From positions 248,001 through 312,000 of the forward strand of contig DATMAR010000012.1 of the NCBI GenBank assembly GCA_035559795.1: DNA of 64,000 nt, written 5' to 3'. Within the stretch, counting starts at the first letter, position 1; each line of letters opens with the position of its first letter. The notes under the pieces are model-generated. The model made no database searches. It was not told the DNA's origin and saw nothing but the letters and a program-made list of their open reading frames with translations. Made by a program: the position numbers and the translations under genes. Below are positions 37,728 to 46,983 of the stretch, piece after piece. This stretch comes from Fimbriimonadales bacterium. Its GTDB lineage: Bacteria > Armatimonadota > Fimbriimonadia > Fimbriimonadales > ATM1.

Positions 37728-38924
37728 TTAAACCGATATATCCTTTCTATTTAAAGTTACGACGGCAAGAGCGGCGATACCTTCTCGTCGTCCTATAGCT
37801 CCAATACCCTCGCTAGTAGTCGCTTTGATATTTACCCGATTCTTTTCGATTCGTAAAAGAGACGCTACCCTTTCTCGAATAGTTTCCCTTTTATCGGAAA
37901 TTCGAGGTTCTTCCGCGAGCAGAGTGATATCGGTGTGAGAGACACTCCATCCCTCTTTCCTCGCCCATTCTACTGCCTGTTCGACAAACAGACTGCTCTT
38001 CGCATCTTTCCACTTTGGGTCGCTATCCGGAAAATGTTGACCGATGTCTCCTAGCCCGCACGCCCCGAGAATAGCATCGGTCAAAGCATGGAGAATCACA
38101 TCTGCATCGGAATGCCCTCGCAGACCCGCGTGCCCGGGGAACGCTACTCCTCCGAGAACGAGCCCCCTCGAAGGGTCATCCGAAAAGCTGTGAACGTCAT
38201 AGCCGATTCCAACAGAAGTCTCCGGCTCCGTTGCCAACTTCTGAATGACTTGAAAATCCGAATAAGTGGTTACTTTTAGATTCGTACTTTCGCCCATCAC
38301 CACTTGTATAGGAAAGCCTGCTGCTTCGAGTGCTGCCGCTTCGTCGGGATAATCTCGTTCTACATTCAAAGCCGATTCCATCCAATCCTTTCTTGCGACT
38401 TGGGGGGTTTGCGCTAAATATATTCCCTCTCTCGGAATCGTCTCTCGTACCTCTGTAATGATTTGCGATGTGTCTGCGACTTTCTTTAGACAATCCCAAA
38501 CTGGAATGGCTGGGATAGCCGCCCCATGTTTTTCGGCTGCATGAATAACCCTTTCTATCAAAGCCGAAGAAACAAAAGGTCGTGCTGCATCATGAACGAG
38601 AATCCATTCGACTTCTTGCGGAATAGACTGCAATCCTTTTTTGCAACTTCGTGTCCTCGTATCCCCCCCCGTAACTACGAATGCTGCTCCTACATTCTCG
38701 AATTCATGCTCGTCCTCTTGCCTGCAAACTATCCCAACACCTTCGATAAGCGGGTGTTTTCGCAAAGATTCATAAGAGATTTTCCACAAAGGAACACCTG
38801 GAACGATTTCCCAAAATAGTTTCGATGGGATTTTTTTCGAATTCTCGGGAAACTTCAAAGACTCTGGCAGTGAAGCGAAGAACCTTTCTGAAGCTCCTGC
38901 CGCCAATAAAAGAGCGAAAGTCAT
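37728..38924 (-). CDS. ispDF: Bifunctional IspD/IspF isoprenoid biosynthesis enzyme
   Basis: The protein is a fusion of two MEP-pathway enzymes. Residues 1-235 are the MEP cytidylyltransferase (IspD: FALLLAAGASERF, VTGGDTRTRSCKKGLQ, VHDAARPFV). Residues about 240-398 are the MECDP synthase (IspF: GIGYDVHSF, LGGVAFPGHAGLRGHSDADVILHALTDAILGACGLGDIGQHFPD, ATTSEGIGAIGRREG). The total is 398. The nucleotide loop of the IspD half has an unusual long insert (FASLPESLKFPENSKKIPSK). It is coupled to the PIN/TRAM gene by a 4-base overlap. Confidence 0.94.
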   Translation of the reverse strand: MTFALLLAAGASERFFASLPESLKFPENSKKIPSKLFWEIVPGVPLWKISYESLRKHPLIEGVGIVCRQEDEHEFENVGAAFVVTGGDTRTRSCKKGLQSIPQEVEWILVHDAARPFVSSALIERVIHAAEKHGAAIPAIPVWDCLKKVADTSQIITEVRETIPREGIYLAQTPQVARKDWMESALNVERDYPDEAAALEAAGFPIQVVMGESTNLKVTTYSDFQVIQKLATEPETSVGIGYDVHSFSDDPSRGLVLGGVAFPGHAGLRGHSDADVILHALTDAILGACGLGDIGQHFPDSDPKWKDAKSSLFVEQAVEWARKEGWSVSHTDITLLAEEPRISDKRETIRERVASLLRIEKNRVNIKATTSEGIGAIGRREGIAALAVVTLNRKDISV

Positions 38925-40024
38925 GCGCGGGCTCTTTTTGTTTTCGTTTCTTCTATCGCTTCCGTTTCAGGCACACCGAATATCATGCGCCCTGCTGTGC
39001 TCTGATGTACTTGCGTGATTTTCACTGGGATTCTTTTCCCGATATAAGACAAACCTTCGTCTACAACGACCATCGTCCCATCGTCCATAAATCCGACACC
39101 TTGATTCGGTTGTGTACCTTCGCGTTCCAGCTGCACAGTAATCACATCACCAGGCAAATAGTGAGGCCGCATCGCTAATGCTAAATCGTTTACATTCAAT
39201 ACAGGTACTCCATGAACTTGCGCGATTTTGTTCAAATTGAAATCGTTTGTTACCAACGAAGCACCTAATGCTTTAGCGAGACGAACAAGGCGAGTATCTA
39301 CAGGGTCGTTCGGGTCGCCCGCCAATTTATCATGTGTCCCAATTTCGATTTCGAAATCCGCCTGAAGATTCTTCAAAAGATCTATTCCCCTTCTTCCCCT
39401 TTGACGGCGGTTCGGCTCATGACTATCTGCAATATTATGCAATTCTTTGATGACAAATTCCGGAACGTAAATTTTACCTTCCAAAAAACCTGCTTTTGCA
39501 ACTTCGTAAATCCTTCCGTCAATAATGACGCTCGTATCGAATATCTTGAGGTTGCTCTTGCGTCGAGGAGCGCCTCTCGCCCAAGGAAACGCTTCTTGAA
39601 CTCCTCTCAAAACAGCAAAACTCAGCCATATGAGGCCGAGCATAAGAAATATGCTTAGAGTGATAGCCCATTTCCCGAATGTGAAGAACAACATGTGAAA
39701 CGGGATACTGATTGCTGCCCCCACCAATACCGCAAAAAGAAAAGTAATGCGCTCCGCGTCTTGCATCTCCTTCCAACGCGCTAATCCTCTCTCTATATAG
39801 GAAATCAAAAAAACGGCGAAGAGCCCTGATGCGATTACGCCGAATACGACGGCAGCAGCAACGGCAAACGGATCATTAAAATTCGGAATTTCTTGCTGAG
39901 TCGGTGGTTTTCCCGTCAAAAGCATTCCGATCTTTGGATAAAGATTCGTTAGACCTCTTGGAATTTGGAAAAAAGATAGTGTGCCAGCAACTGCCATGCA
40001 CAGCAAAATGAAAAGAAGTTTCAA
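38921..40024 (-). CDS. PIN/TRAM domain membrane protein (YacL type)
   Basis: The protein has 367 residues. The N-terminus has about four membrane segments (residues 5-130). Next is a PIN nuclease-fold domain (about 145-270), KIFDTSVIIDGRIYEVAKAGFLEGKIYVPEFVIKELH, with conserved Asp/Glu, and the second half NDFNLNKIAQVHGVPVLNVNDLA. Last is a TRAM RNA-binding domain (about 290-345), LPGDVITVQLEREGTQPNQGVGFMDDGTMVVV. This is the YacL/integral-membrane PilT-like family, known in Firmicutes next to ispD. Its role is probably RNA processing at the membrane. Confidence 0.9.
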   Translation of the reverse strand: MKLLFILLCMAVAGTLSFFQIPRGLTNLYPKIGMLLTGKPPTQQEIPNFNDPFAVAAAVVFGVIASGLFAVFLISYIERGLARWKEMQDAERITFLFAVLVGAAISIPFHMLFFTFGKWAITLSIFLMLGLIWLSFAVLRGVQEAFPWARGAPRRKSNLKIFDTSVIIDGRIYEVAKAGFLEGKIYVPEFVIKELHNIADSHEPNRRQRGRRGIDLLKNLQADFEIEIGTHDKLAGDPNDPVDTRLVRLAKALGASLVTNDFNLNKIAQVHGVPVLNVNDLALAMRPHYLPGDVITVQLEREGTQPNQGVGFMDDGTMVVVDEGLSYIGKRIPVKITQVHQSTAGRMIFGVPETEAIEETKTKRARA

Positions 40025-40038
40025 TAGTCTTACGATGG

Positions 40039-41478
40039 TTATCGTCTCACCTCCTTTGGTGCAGGAACTTGTTCGAGAACCGTAATTTTCACCCCGTCTA
40101 ATGTATAGACTTCCATCGCTTTATCAGGGTTTCCGGAAGCGAGTTTTATATACGTAGCCGAAATTCGCTCTTTTCCTTGAGTCGGGTCGAAAGCGTGCCA
40201 TCCAGTACCCGTGTAAGCCTCTACCCACATATGATAGTAAAAACCATCGTTCCAGTAAACCAAACCCGTCGCGAGTCTCGCGGGAATTCCAATGGAACGC
40301 ATAAGAGTTGCCGCCAGAACCGCGTAATCTCTGCAAACGCCTTCTTTCGTTTTAAGAATTTCTTCCGCATTCCGCATAACCGCAATGCTCGCGTTGGGTT
40401 TCATGATTTTGTGGACGTATTTATTGATGAGTAGAGCTGCTTTGAATGCATTCGTCTCTTTCCCGATGATTTGTTTGGCTAATTTTTTTATTGCCGGGCT
40501 GTTCACGGGCATTTGTGGTTCTGCACGTGTATATTCCGTAAACTCTTTTTTAACGGTTGCGAGCGTTCCTGCAGATTTTTCACTGCCATAGTAAGGATGA
40601 ATCGTCAATAGAATTCCATTACTATCGCGTTTAACAGTTTGATGGGAACTACTCGATAAAAGAGGCAAATCCGCTCCTTCCAGGCGAAGGGTCAATTTGA
40701 GAATCTTATCGGGCTCGATAAGCGGTTTATCCGGGCGTACACTCGAAGCAGTCGCTAAATCAATAGAAGGGATATATTGATTCGTTCCGAGTGCTTCCTC
40801 CCGCGATATAGGACGCAGTTGCATACCGAAGACGCTCGTGGCATAAATCAATTCACCTTTAGGATCTAAAAACATATCGCTCGTGAAACGCGGGTCTTTG
40901 ATTTGCAACCACAATGCCTTTCGCTCTTGCCCCCCAAAAGTAATTTCTTTTTCCCCTTTCCACTCCACTTCGTTCCGGACGAGGGAAAGCATCGTGGGGT
41001 CGAGAACGTAAATGACAGCCTTTGTCCTCGCTTCCGGTTTCCCCTTCTGTAAGAGGGTCACCACCGGGTCATCCACCAAAGAGCCATCCTGGGGAACTTC
41101 GATGGTCTTCGTGAACCTCTCCCCCTCGGACTCTCTCGTCACCGTTATCTTGTCTTTCCCGTAGAGCGCTTTGATCTGAGACTTCCTTCCCGCGCTCTCC
41201 ATTCGTACGTTTTGCTTCGTTAACCGACCAGTCGAATCGGACCAAGATTCGGAGACGACTTCTAAAATAGCCTCCTGACCGAGTAACCTAGCTCCGAATT
41301 TTGTCGTCACAACGGAATAGCGTCCGTCAGAGGTCGGTCTCGTGGTGGCTATAATGGCTCCAATTCTTTGGTCTTGCAGAAAAACGCCGATATACTCCGT
41401 ATCCGACAAAGCGAGCATCGGCAGATGAGCAAGGAGAAGAGCCGCCAAAAATCGGAAGAAGGAGTTTTTTAGGGTCAT
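40039..41478 (-). CDS. Secreted transglutaminase-like cysteine protease-fold protein
   Basis: The protein has 479 residues with a signal peptide (FFRFLAALLLAHLPMLALS). The C-terminal transglutaminase-like domain carries the triad Cys382 (EGVCRDYAVLAATLMRSIGIPARLATG), His416 (YYHMWVEAY) and Asp431 (WHAFDPTQG). The large N-terminal region (about 25-320) is beta-rich, with YIGVFLQDQRIGAIIATTR near the start. It is similar in layout to the N-terminal region of the CocE-like protein at 59604. It is the first gene of the transglutaminase-PIN-ispDF-hpf run. The substrate is unknown; extracytoplasmic peptides or proteins are likely. Confidence 0.85.
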   Translation of the reverse strand: MTLKNSFFRFLAALLLAHLPMLALSDTEYIGVFLQDQRIGAIIATTRPTSDGRYSVVTTKFGARLLGQEAILEVVSESWSDSTGRLTKQNVRMESAGRKSQIKALYGKDKITVTRESEGERFTKTIEVPQDGSLVDDPVVTLLQKGKPEARTKAVIYVLDPTMLSLVRNEVEWKGEKEITFGGQERKALWLQIKDPRFTSDMFLDPKGELIYATSVFGMQLRPISREEALGTNQYIPSIDLATASSVRPDKPLIEPDKILKLTLRLEGADLPLLSSSSHQTVKRDSNGILLTIHPYYGSEKSAGTLATVKKEFTEYTRAEPQMPVNSPAIKKLAKQIIGKETNAFKAALLINKYVHKIMKPNASIAVMRNAEEILKTKEGVCRDYAVLAATLMRSIGIPARLATGLVYWNDGFYYHMWVEAYTGTGWHAFDPTQGKERISATYIKLASGNPDKAMEVYTLDGVKITVLEQVPAPKEVRR

Positions 41479-41543
41479 ATGTTTTTATTTTATATGGGAA
41501 GCACAGCCAATTTATACAGATTACGTATGACGAATCAGGAAAA

Positions 41544-44195
41544 ATGCCCTCGACGACCAAGAAAAGTATGAAAGAACGCGAAAAAAAATCGGGAAAGCAA
41601 CTGGTGATCGTTGAATCACCAGCCAAGGCGAAGACCATCAGCCATTTGCTCGACAACGACTATCGAGTGGAGGCAAGTTATGGTCATGTTCGCGATTTGC
41701 CCGAAAATGCCAAACAAGTTCCTTCCCGTTACAAAAAGATCCCATGGGCGACCCTCGGGGTGGACATCGAACACGATTTCGCACCTCTTTATATCATCCC
41801 GCCTGACAAGCAAAAGTATGTCAAGCGCTTAAAAGAGGCTGTCCAAGAAGCGAACACTATCCTGCTTGCCACAGATGAAGACCGAGAGGGGGAAAGCATC
41901 AGTTGGCACATACTCCAGGTGGTCTCACCTCCGAAAGATGTAACGGTAAAACGAATCGTTTTTCACGAAATCACACGCGATGCAATTTTAGAAGCGATGG
42001 CGAATCCGCGTGGGATTGATGAAAACTTGGTTAAAGCACAAGAAGCGAGACGCATTTTAGATAGGCTTTATGGCTACCTTATTTCCCCTATCTTATGGCG
42101 TTCGGTAACGAGGGGTTTGAGCGCCGGGAGAGTTCAAAGTGTCGCTGTAAGACTATGCGTCGAAAGAGAACGCGAGCGTATGGCTTTTCGTTCCGCCACC
42201 TATTGGGATTTGCTCGCGGAACTCGACAGCGGTAAAGGGACTTTCAAAGCGAGGCTCATTCGTTTGGGTGACCGTCGAATAGCGGACGGAAATAGTTTCG
42301 ACCCGAAAACCGGCACGCTCAAAGATACGAACAGAATTCATCTTCTCGAAGAGAAAGCAAAAGAACTCGCTCAAGCCGCTTTGAATTCATCTCCATGGAA
42401 AGTTACACTTCTCGAAAAGAAACCTGCATCGAAGTCTCCAGCCCCCCCTTTCACGACTTCTACCTTGCAGCAGGAGGCAAACCGCAAACTGAAACTATCT
42501 TCGCAAAGAACGATGCAAATCGCGCAACAATTATACGAAGGTGTAGACCTGGACGGAGAACGAATCGGCTTAATCACTTACATGCGAACGGACAGCGTTA
42601 CACTTTCTGAAAAAGCCATTCAGCAAGCGCGAAATCTGATCAAGAACATGTATGGCAACGAATTTTGCCCTGAAACACCCATTCGCTATCAAACGAAGGC
42701 AAAGCACGCGCAGGAAGCACACGAAGCAATCCGCCCGACGGATTTAACCCGGCTTCCGCAGGACGTAAAGAAATATCTCACCGATGAACAATTCAAAATT
42801 TACGAACTCATTTGGAAACGAACAATAGCGTGCCAAATGGTGCCTGCCGAATTCGAGAACACGAATGTAGAAGTTACAGTAAATGTCAATGGTCAACCTT
42901 TGGTCTTTTACGCAACGGGTCGAAGAATCGTATTTCCCGGTTTCTTACGCGCTTATGTGGAGGGTTCTGATGAACCAGAAGCGGAATTGAGCGACAGCGA
43001 AAGTCTACTTCCCGAATTGCATCTCGACCAAACTCTGCTTCCCATACAAGTTGTCGCAGAATCCCATAAGACGAAACCTCCTATGCGATATACGGAAGCG
43101 AGCTTAATCAAAAAACTCGAAGAAGAAGGTATCGGACGCCCGAGCACTTATGCGACGATCGTCAGCACGATTCAAGATCGTGGATACATTTTCAAACGAG
43201 GAAACGAACTCGTCCCTACCTTCACTGCGTTTTGCGTGACCGACTTATTAGAAAAGAAATTTATGGATTTGGTAGACGTTGCTTTTACTGCTCGGATGGA
43301 AGAAGCACTCGATGAAGTTGCCGAAGGAGAACAATCTTCTGTGGACATATTGCGAGCCTTTTACTATGGCGAAAAAAATCAGCCAGGACTCGCGAAGCGC
43401 ATAGAAAATGGTGAGCCCTATTATCCGAGCGTAACCATCGGCAATGACCCGAAAACCGGTGAGCCCCTTATCGTGAAGGTAGGTAAATACGGTCCTTATC
43501 TTCAACGTGGGAGCGGCGAATCGAGAGACATGGTGAGTATCCCCCCCACTACCCCACCTGACGAACTCACTCCCGAAAAGGCTTCCGAACTGTTAGAAAA
43601 GAAATCCCGTTCGGGTGAAACGATTACCGTAGAAGTAGGCACAGGACGCCGAGTCGTACGTCGCCACGGAAGGTACGGAGATTATTTAGAAATCTCTCAA
43701 ACAGATGAAGAAAGATCATCGGGGCAAAAACCGAAACGGTTTTCACTACCGAAAGGCATTCATGCAGATGATTTAACCGAAGAGCAAATTCAAAACATTC
43801 TCCGGCTTCCACGCCAACTCGGCTTACATCCAGAAGATAACGAACCTGTGATAGCAACGATTGGTCCGTACGGCGCATATGTAAAACATGGCAATGAATA
43901 TCGAAACTTAGATTCATGGGAAAGAGCATTCGACATCACTTTCGAAGAAGCCTTAGAACTTCTAAAAGAGCCGAAACGGAAACGAGCGTGGAAAAAATCC
44001 CCCACCGTATTGAAGGATTTCGGAGAAGTCGAAGGTGCAAACGGTGTTGTGAAAATTCTTCGTGGAAAATACGGCGATTACGTAACCGACGGAACCGTCA
44101 ATGCTTCCTTGCCTAAAGGTTCGACTGCAGAGAACATCAGTGCAGAACAAGCTGTAAACCTTTTGGAACAAAAACGAAAAAAGCAGACTGCTTAA
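41544..44195 (+). CDS. topA: DNA topoisomerase I
   Basis: Topoisomerase IA relaxes negative supercoils. The 883-residue protein has the Toprim domain (about 18-135: LVIVESPAKAKTI, the DEDREGES acidic cluster), and the catalytic Tyr346 in GLITYMRTDSVTLS. The strand-passage domains follow, with IGRPSTYATIVSTIQDRGY. The C-terminus lacks Cys4 zinc ribbons and instead has about four glycine-tyrosine repeats (VGKYGPYLQRG, GRYGDYLEIS, IGPYGAYVKHG, RGKYGDYVTDG), the C-terminal repeat type found in many non-enteric bacteria. The start has AGGA four bases before ATG. It diverges from the transglutaminase-like gene. Confidence 0.95.
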   Translation: MPSTTKKSMKEREKKSGKQLVIVESPAKAKTISHLLDNDYRVEASYGHVRDLPENAKQVPSRYKKIPWATLGVDIEHDFAPLYIIPPDKQKYVKRLKEAVQEANTILLATDEDREGESISWHILQVVSPPKDVTVKRIVFHEITRDAILEAMANPRGIDENLVKAQEARRILDRLYGYLISPILWRSVTRGLSAGRVQSVAVRLCVERERERMAFRSATYWDLLAELDSGKGTFKARLIRLGDRRIADGNSFDPKTGTLKDTNRIHLLEEKAKELAQAALNSSPWKVTLLEKKPASKSPAPPFTTSTLQQEANRKLKLSSQRTMQIAQQLYEGVDLDGERIGLITYMRTDSVTLSEKAIQQARNLIKNMYGNEFCPETPIRYQTKAKHAQEAHEAIRPTDLTRLPQDVKKYLTDEQFKIYELIWKRTIACQMVPAEFENTNVEVTVNVNGQPLVFYATGRRIVFPGFLRAYVEGSDEPEAELSDSESLLPELHLDQTLLPIQVVAESHKTKPPMRYTEASLIKKLEEEGIGRPSTYATIVSTIQDRGYIFKRGNELVPTFTAFCVTDLLEKKFMDLVDVAFTARMEEALDEVAEGEQSSVDILRAFYYGEKNQPGLAKRIENGEPYYPSVTIGNDPKTGEPLIVKVGKYGPYLQRGSGESRDMVSIPPTTPPDELTPEKASELLEKKSRSGETITVEVGTGRRVVRRHGRYGDYLEISQTDEERSSGQKPKRFSLPKGIHADDLTEEQIQNILRLPRQLGLHPEDNEPVIATIGPYGAYVKHGNEYRNLDSWERAFDITFEEALELLKEPKRKRAWKKSPTVLKDFGEVEGANGVVKILRGKYGDYVTDGTVNASLPKGSTAENISAEQAVNLLEQKRKKQTA

Positions 44196-44235
44196 TCATC
44201 AGGTAAAATTCGCGCGATGCAAGAGAGGATGCTTC

Positions 44236-44587
44236 GTGGTGAATCCCATCCACGACGTTTTCGAAGCATCGCAATCTCGATTCCAAAATAAATAAAATCC
44301 CATAGGTGAGCAGCCATTCGCTATCACGAGATGACCCGAACCACATTCTCGAGGGCTGCGACAAAGGAAGCGGTACGAGCAATGAGACAGTACAGAGAGT
44401 GCTGGAAGGCGCTGGGTTTTCTAACGGGGGAACACGCACAAGAACAGGTTGGGGTAAAAAATCGTTCGGGAACTCGCTACTGGTCACGATGGGTTCATCG
44501 AAGTGGATTCCGAAAACCGGAAAAGGCACGACTTTTCGAATCCATATTCCTATAGAGCGAGTCGCCGAAGCGCAGACACTAACGTAA
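44236..44587 (+). pseudogene. Degenerate histidine-kinase ATPase remnant
   Basis: Between topA and the LCP gene, scattered reading frames keep the shadow of a HATPase_c domain. Frame 1 (from 44236) has VVNPIHDVFEA, like the N-box NLxxNAxxA, then stops. Another frame (44306-44587) has the G-box GSGTSNETVQRV, a TGWG that matches the GTGLG motif with Leu changed to Trp, and the end TGKGTTFRIHIPIE, typical of kinase C-termini. The catalytic Asn is not preserved, and there is no HisKA part. I read it as a decayed kinase tail with at least one frameshift. An unrelated small gene is possible but less likely. Confidence 0.5.
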
Positions 44588-44600
44588 GAAAGGATTAAGA

Positions 44601-45524
44601 ATGTTGCATAACTGGATTCGATGGATATTTTACGGGTTCGTTTGTTTTGTTTCGCTCGCTTTCGGCACCCTATTGGGAATGATGCAGGTCAGCCCATTCG
44701 TGAAATACCATGTACAAGACTTTTTCGGAATAGGTCCGGCAAATCCATTCGAAGGTCGTGATGAACTTTTCATTTTGCTTTTGGGATGCGACGAGAATCG
44801 TGCTCCACGCGGAAAAGTTTTAGACCAATGGGCGCGAACGGATTCTATTCACCTCATTCGTTTGGATTTCAAGAACAATGCAATCGGAATGATGCAAATT
44901 CCACGCGATACCGTTGTCGAGGTTCCCGGTTATCGCCCGATGCGCATTAATGCTCTTCATGTTCTCGCTGGTCCTGAGGCGACTGCACAAGGAGTCGAAA
45001 TATTGACAGGGATTCGACCCGAGAGAATCATCGTTTTGAATTACTCTGCGATTAAACAACTCGTAGATACAGTCGGCGGGGTCGAAGTTTTCATAGAAAA
45101 ACGTATGAAGTATCGTGACCGCGCAGGTGAACTCGATATCGACTTCAAGCCCGGCAGAATCCTTCTCGACGGTCAGCATGCTGTTGCCTATTTGCGATAT
45201 CGAAACGATGACGATTTCCATCGCGGAAGAAGACAGCAAGAATTCCTCATCAATTTCAAGCGCAAACTCATGACGCAACCCGAAAAAATTGCAGAAATAG
45301 CGAATCAGGTTCTAAAAATTGTCTCTACGTCTTTCAAAGAGAATGAAATACATCATCTTAGTAAGTTTATAAGCGGTGTTCCCTCGAATCGTTTTAAACA
45401 CGGAATCCTTCCCGTTCAAGATGCGGGAGGATACGATTTGAAACCGATAACTTCGAAACTCGACGACGCTTTGATCGAATCCGGTTTGAAAACTCCGTCA
45501 CCGAGGACGGTCTCTTCTCGGTGA
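44601..45524 (+). CDS. LytR-CpsA-Psr (LCP) family protein
   Basis: LCP enzymes attach glycopolymers to peptidoglycan or related carriers. The 307-residue protein has one N-terminal membrane segment (FYGFVCFVSLAFGTLLGMM) and the LCP domain: FILLLGCDENRA, RTDSIHLIRLDFKNNAIGMMQIPRDT (conserved Arg/Asp), INALHVLAGPEA, and YLRYRNDDDFHRGRRQQEFL, whose Arg-rich block binds the pyrophosphate. AAGGA precedes the ATG. The stop overlaps the GTG of the next gene. In a diderm it may act on surface polysaccharide. Confidence 0.92.
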   Translation: MLHNWIRWIFYGFVCFVSLAFGTLLGMMQVSPFVKYHVQDFFGIGPANPFEGRDELFILLLGCDENRAPRGKVLDQWARTDSIHLIRLDFKNNAIGMMQIPRDTVVEVPGYRPMRINALHVLAGPEATAQGVEILTGIRPERIIVLNYSAIKQLVDTVGGVEVFIEKRMKYRDRAGELDIDFKPGRILLDGQHAVAYLRYRNDDDFHRGRRQQEFLINFKRKLMTQPEKIAEIANQVLKIVSTSFKENEIHHLSKFISGVPSNRFKHGILPVQDAGGYDLKPITSKLDDALIESGLKTPSPRTVSSR

Positions 45525-46324
45525 ACCTATCGCATTTCGCCGAAGAAGATCGAGAAGAAAAGCGCAGACGTTCTCCTTTAGCCACTCGCCGAGAACTTCT
45601 TTTTATAATTTTTCTCACTATACTTAGCATTCCCATCGTTTTATATCTTTTGCGGGGCTGCAAAGAACATCGCGATTGGGTCGTTTCGAAGCAAAATTTG
45701 CAAGCAATCGGGCAAGCTATTCAAGTGTATACACATCTCAACAACGAAGGGCTCCCCCCCATTGCGGAAAGACGTGGGACAGGAATCGTTCACGACAGAT
45801 ATGGAAAACCTCTTATATGGGCATCACAAGTCTTCGGAGCACTCTCTGTCCGTGACGCATTCGATAATCCGAAACTCCCCACAGAATGGGAAACGGAAAT
45901 TTCCATACCGGGGGGGCGAGGCGAGTCGGTTCCTCTCGGATATGGCATGCTCTCTGCCTTGGATACCGCGCGACTTTACGAGGTGGCGCGCCCTTCGAAC
46001 GTCGTGCTCCTCGCGGAAACGATATGCAACGGATATGGAAATAGTTTCGACCCGCTGCCTATTCCGGGAACTCCCAAAGACGGATTCGTAATCGGCTACG
46101 ATGATAATAATCACTTCCCGACTGCGAAATCGAAGTACGTCACACGTCTCGCATTTTTTGCAGAAAACCCTTCGATTCCCATGGAGGCACGCGAACCGCT
46201 TCATCGAGGACGTGGAACGTTAGCCTTGACTGTAGATGGCTCGATTCTCGTTCTCCATGCGAGTGACCAAGTCGTAACGAAATCAGGTACGCTTCCTACG
46301 GGGCTATGGGCACCATTTCGTTAG
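45521..46324 (+). CDS. Pseudopilin-like (DUF1559-like) protein
   Basis: The protein has 267 residues, with a GTG start that overlaps the LCP gene. It has a charged N-terminus, one hydrophobic helix (ELLFIIFLTILSIPIVLYLL), and immediately after it NLQAIGQAIQVYTHLNNEGLPP. This recalls the DUF1559/type II pseudopilin pattern in which a conserved NLKQIGLALHNY block follows the membrane helix. No type IV prepilin cleavage site (G-F-T-L-x-E) is seen. The rest has an ordered C-terminal half with a GYDDNNHFPTA loop. The family is tentative. It may be processed or displayed with the LCP and PilZ products. Confidence 0.6.
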   Translation: MNLSHFAEEDREEKRRRSPLATRRELLFIIFLTILSIPIVLYLLRGCKEHRDWVVSKQNLQAIGQAIQVYTHLNNEGLPPIAERRGTGIVHDRYGKPLIWASQVFGALSVRDAFDNPKLPTEWETEISIPGGRGESVPLGYGMLSALDTARLYEVARPSNVVLLAETICNGYGNSFDPLPIPGTPKDGFVIGYDDNNHFPTAKSKYVTRLAFFAENPSIPMEAREPLHRGRGTLALTVDGSILVLHASDQVVTKSGTLPTGLWAPFR

Positions 46325-46938
46325 AGGAAGCAATTCGAGCGTGTAAGTCACTCACAGGGGAATCCTCTCTTCCATCTGTCGCTCCACTCGCGTTCGAAGA
46401 ATGCATGATGGAATGGAAAAACAAGCGAACGCTCGGCAAGATCGAACCTTCGGGAAAATATGTTTCTACCTTCGAGCCTTTCGAAAAATATGAACAACTC
46501 CCTTTCACCAACACAGAAGTTCGTATCCGTCATTCTAACGGTTCTTTGCGAGCGATAATTTTAAGAAACGAAGAATCACGAGTCTGGCTCATGCGTGCAC
46601 CGTCTCGAAGGGAACGTAGAGCACATCCTCGCGTAGAAGTTAAAGGCATTGCGCTTATCCAATTCGCTAATGATTCTCGAGAAGGAGTTTTACAAGACTT
46701 ATCAGAAGGAGGAATCGGAATTTCTATCCCGATGTTCGTAGAAGTCGGTGAAAGCGTCCGTTTTCTTTTAAAATTACACGGTATAAGTGAAGTCGCTTTA
46801 GAATGCGAAGGAGTTATTGCGAACTGCCATGCCATACGTCCAGGCTCGGGTATGTATCGAACTGGCATCCGGTTTACGTCTCTTCCTGAAAACATTCTCA
46901 AGGCGATTCGCAAAGAAATTCGCAGGAACCTTATATAA
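46306..46938 (+). CDS. PilZ domain protein (c-di-GMP receptor)
   Basis: The protein has 210 residues. The PilZ domain lies in the C-terminal half. Its two cyclic-di-GMP signatures are RRAHPR (R-x3-R, near residues 101-106) and DLSEGGIGI (D-x-S-x-x-G). The N-terminal about 90 residues are an unassigned domain like the YcgR flagellar-brake N-terminus. It overlaps the preceding gene by 19 bases, so translation is linked. It probably couples c-di-GMP level to surface appendage or cell-envelope function. Confidence 0.88.
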   Translation: MGTISLEEAIRACKSLTGESSLPSVAPLAFEECMMEWKNKRTLGKIEPSGKYVSTFEPFEKYEQLPFTNTEVRIRHSNGSLRAIILRNEESRVWLMRAPSRRERRAHPRVEVKGIALIQFANDSREGVLQDLSEGGIGISIPMFVEVGESVRFLLKLHGISEVALECEGVIANCHAIRPGSGMYRTGIRFTSLPENILKAIRKEIRRNLI

Positions 46939-46983
46939 AAAGCGCACGTTTTTATTTAAGAATCAATAAACCCTCAGAAGACG

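Noticed and set aside
44331-44555. A 74-residue gene in an alternative frame
   Set aside because: It has no ribosome-binding site and no similarity pattern; the overlapping frame shows the kinase-like motifs.
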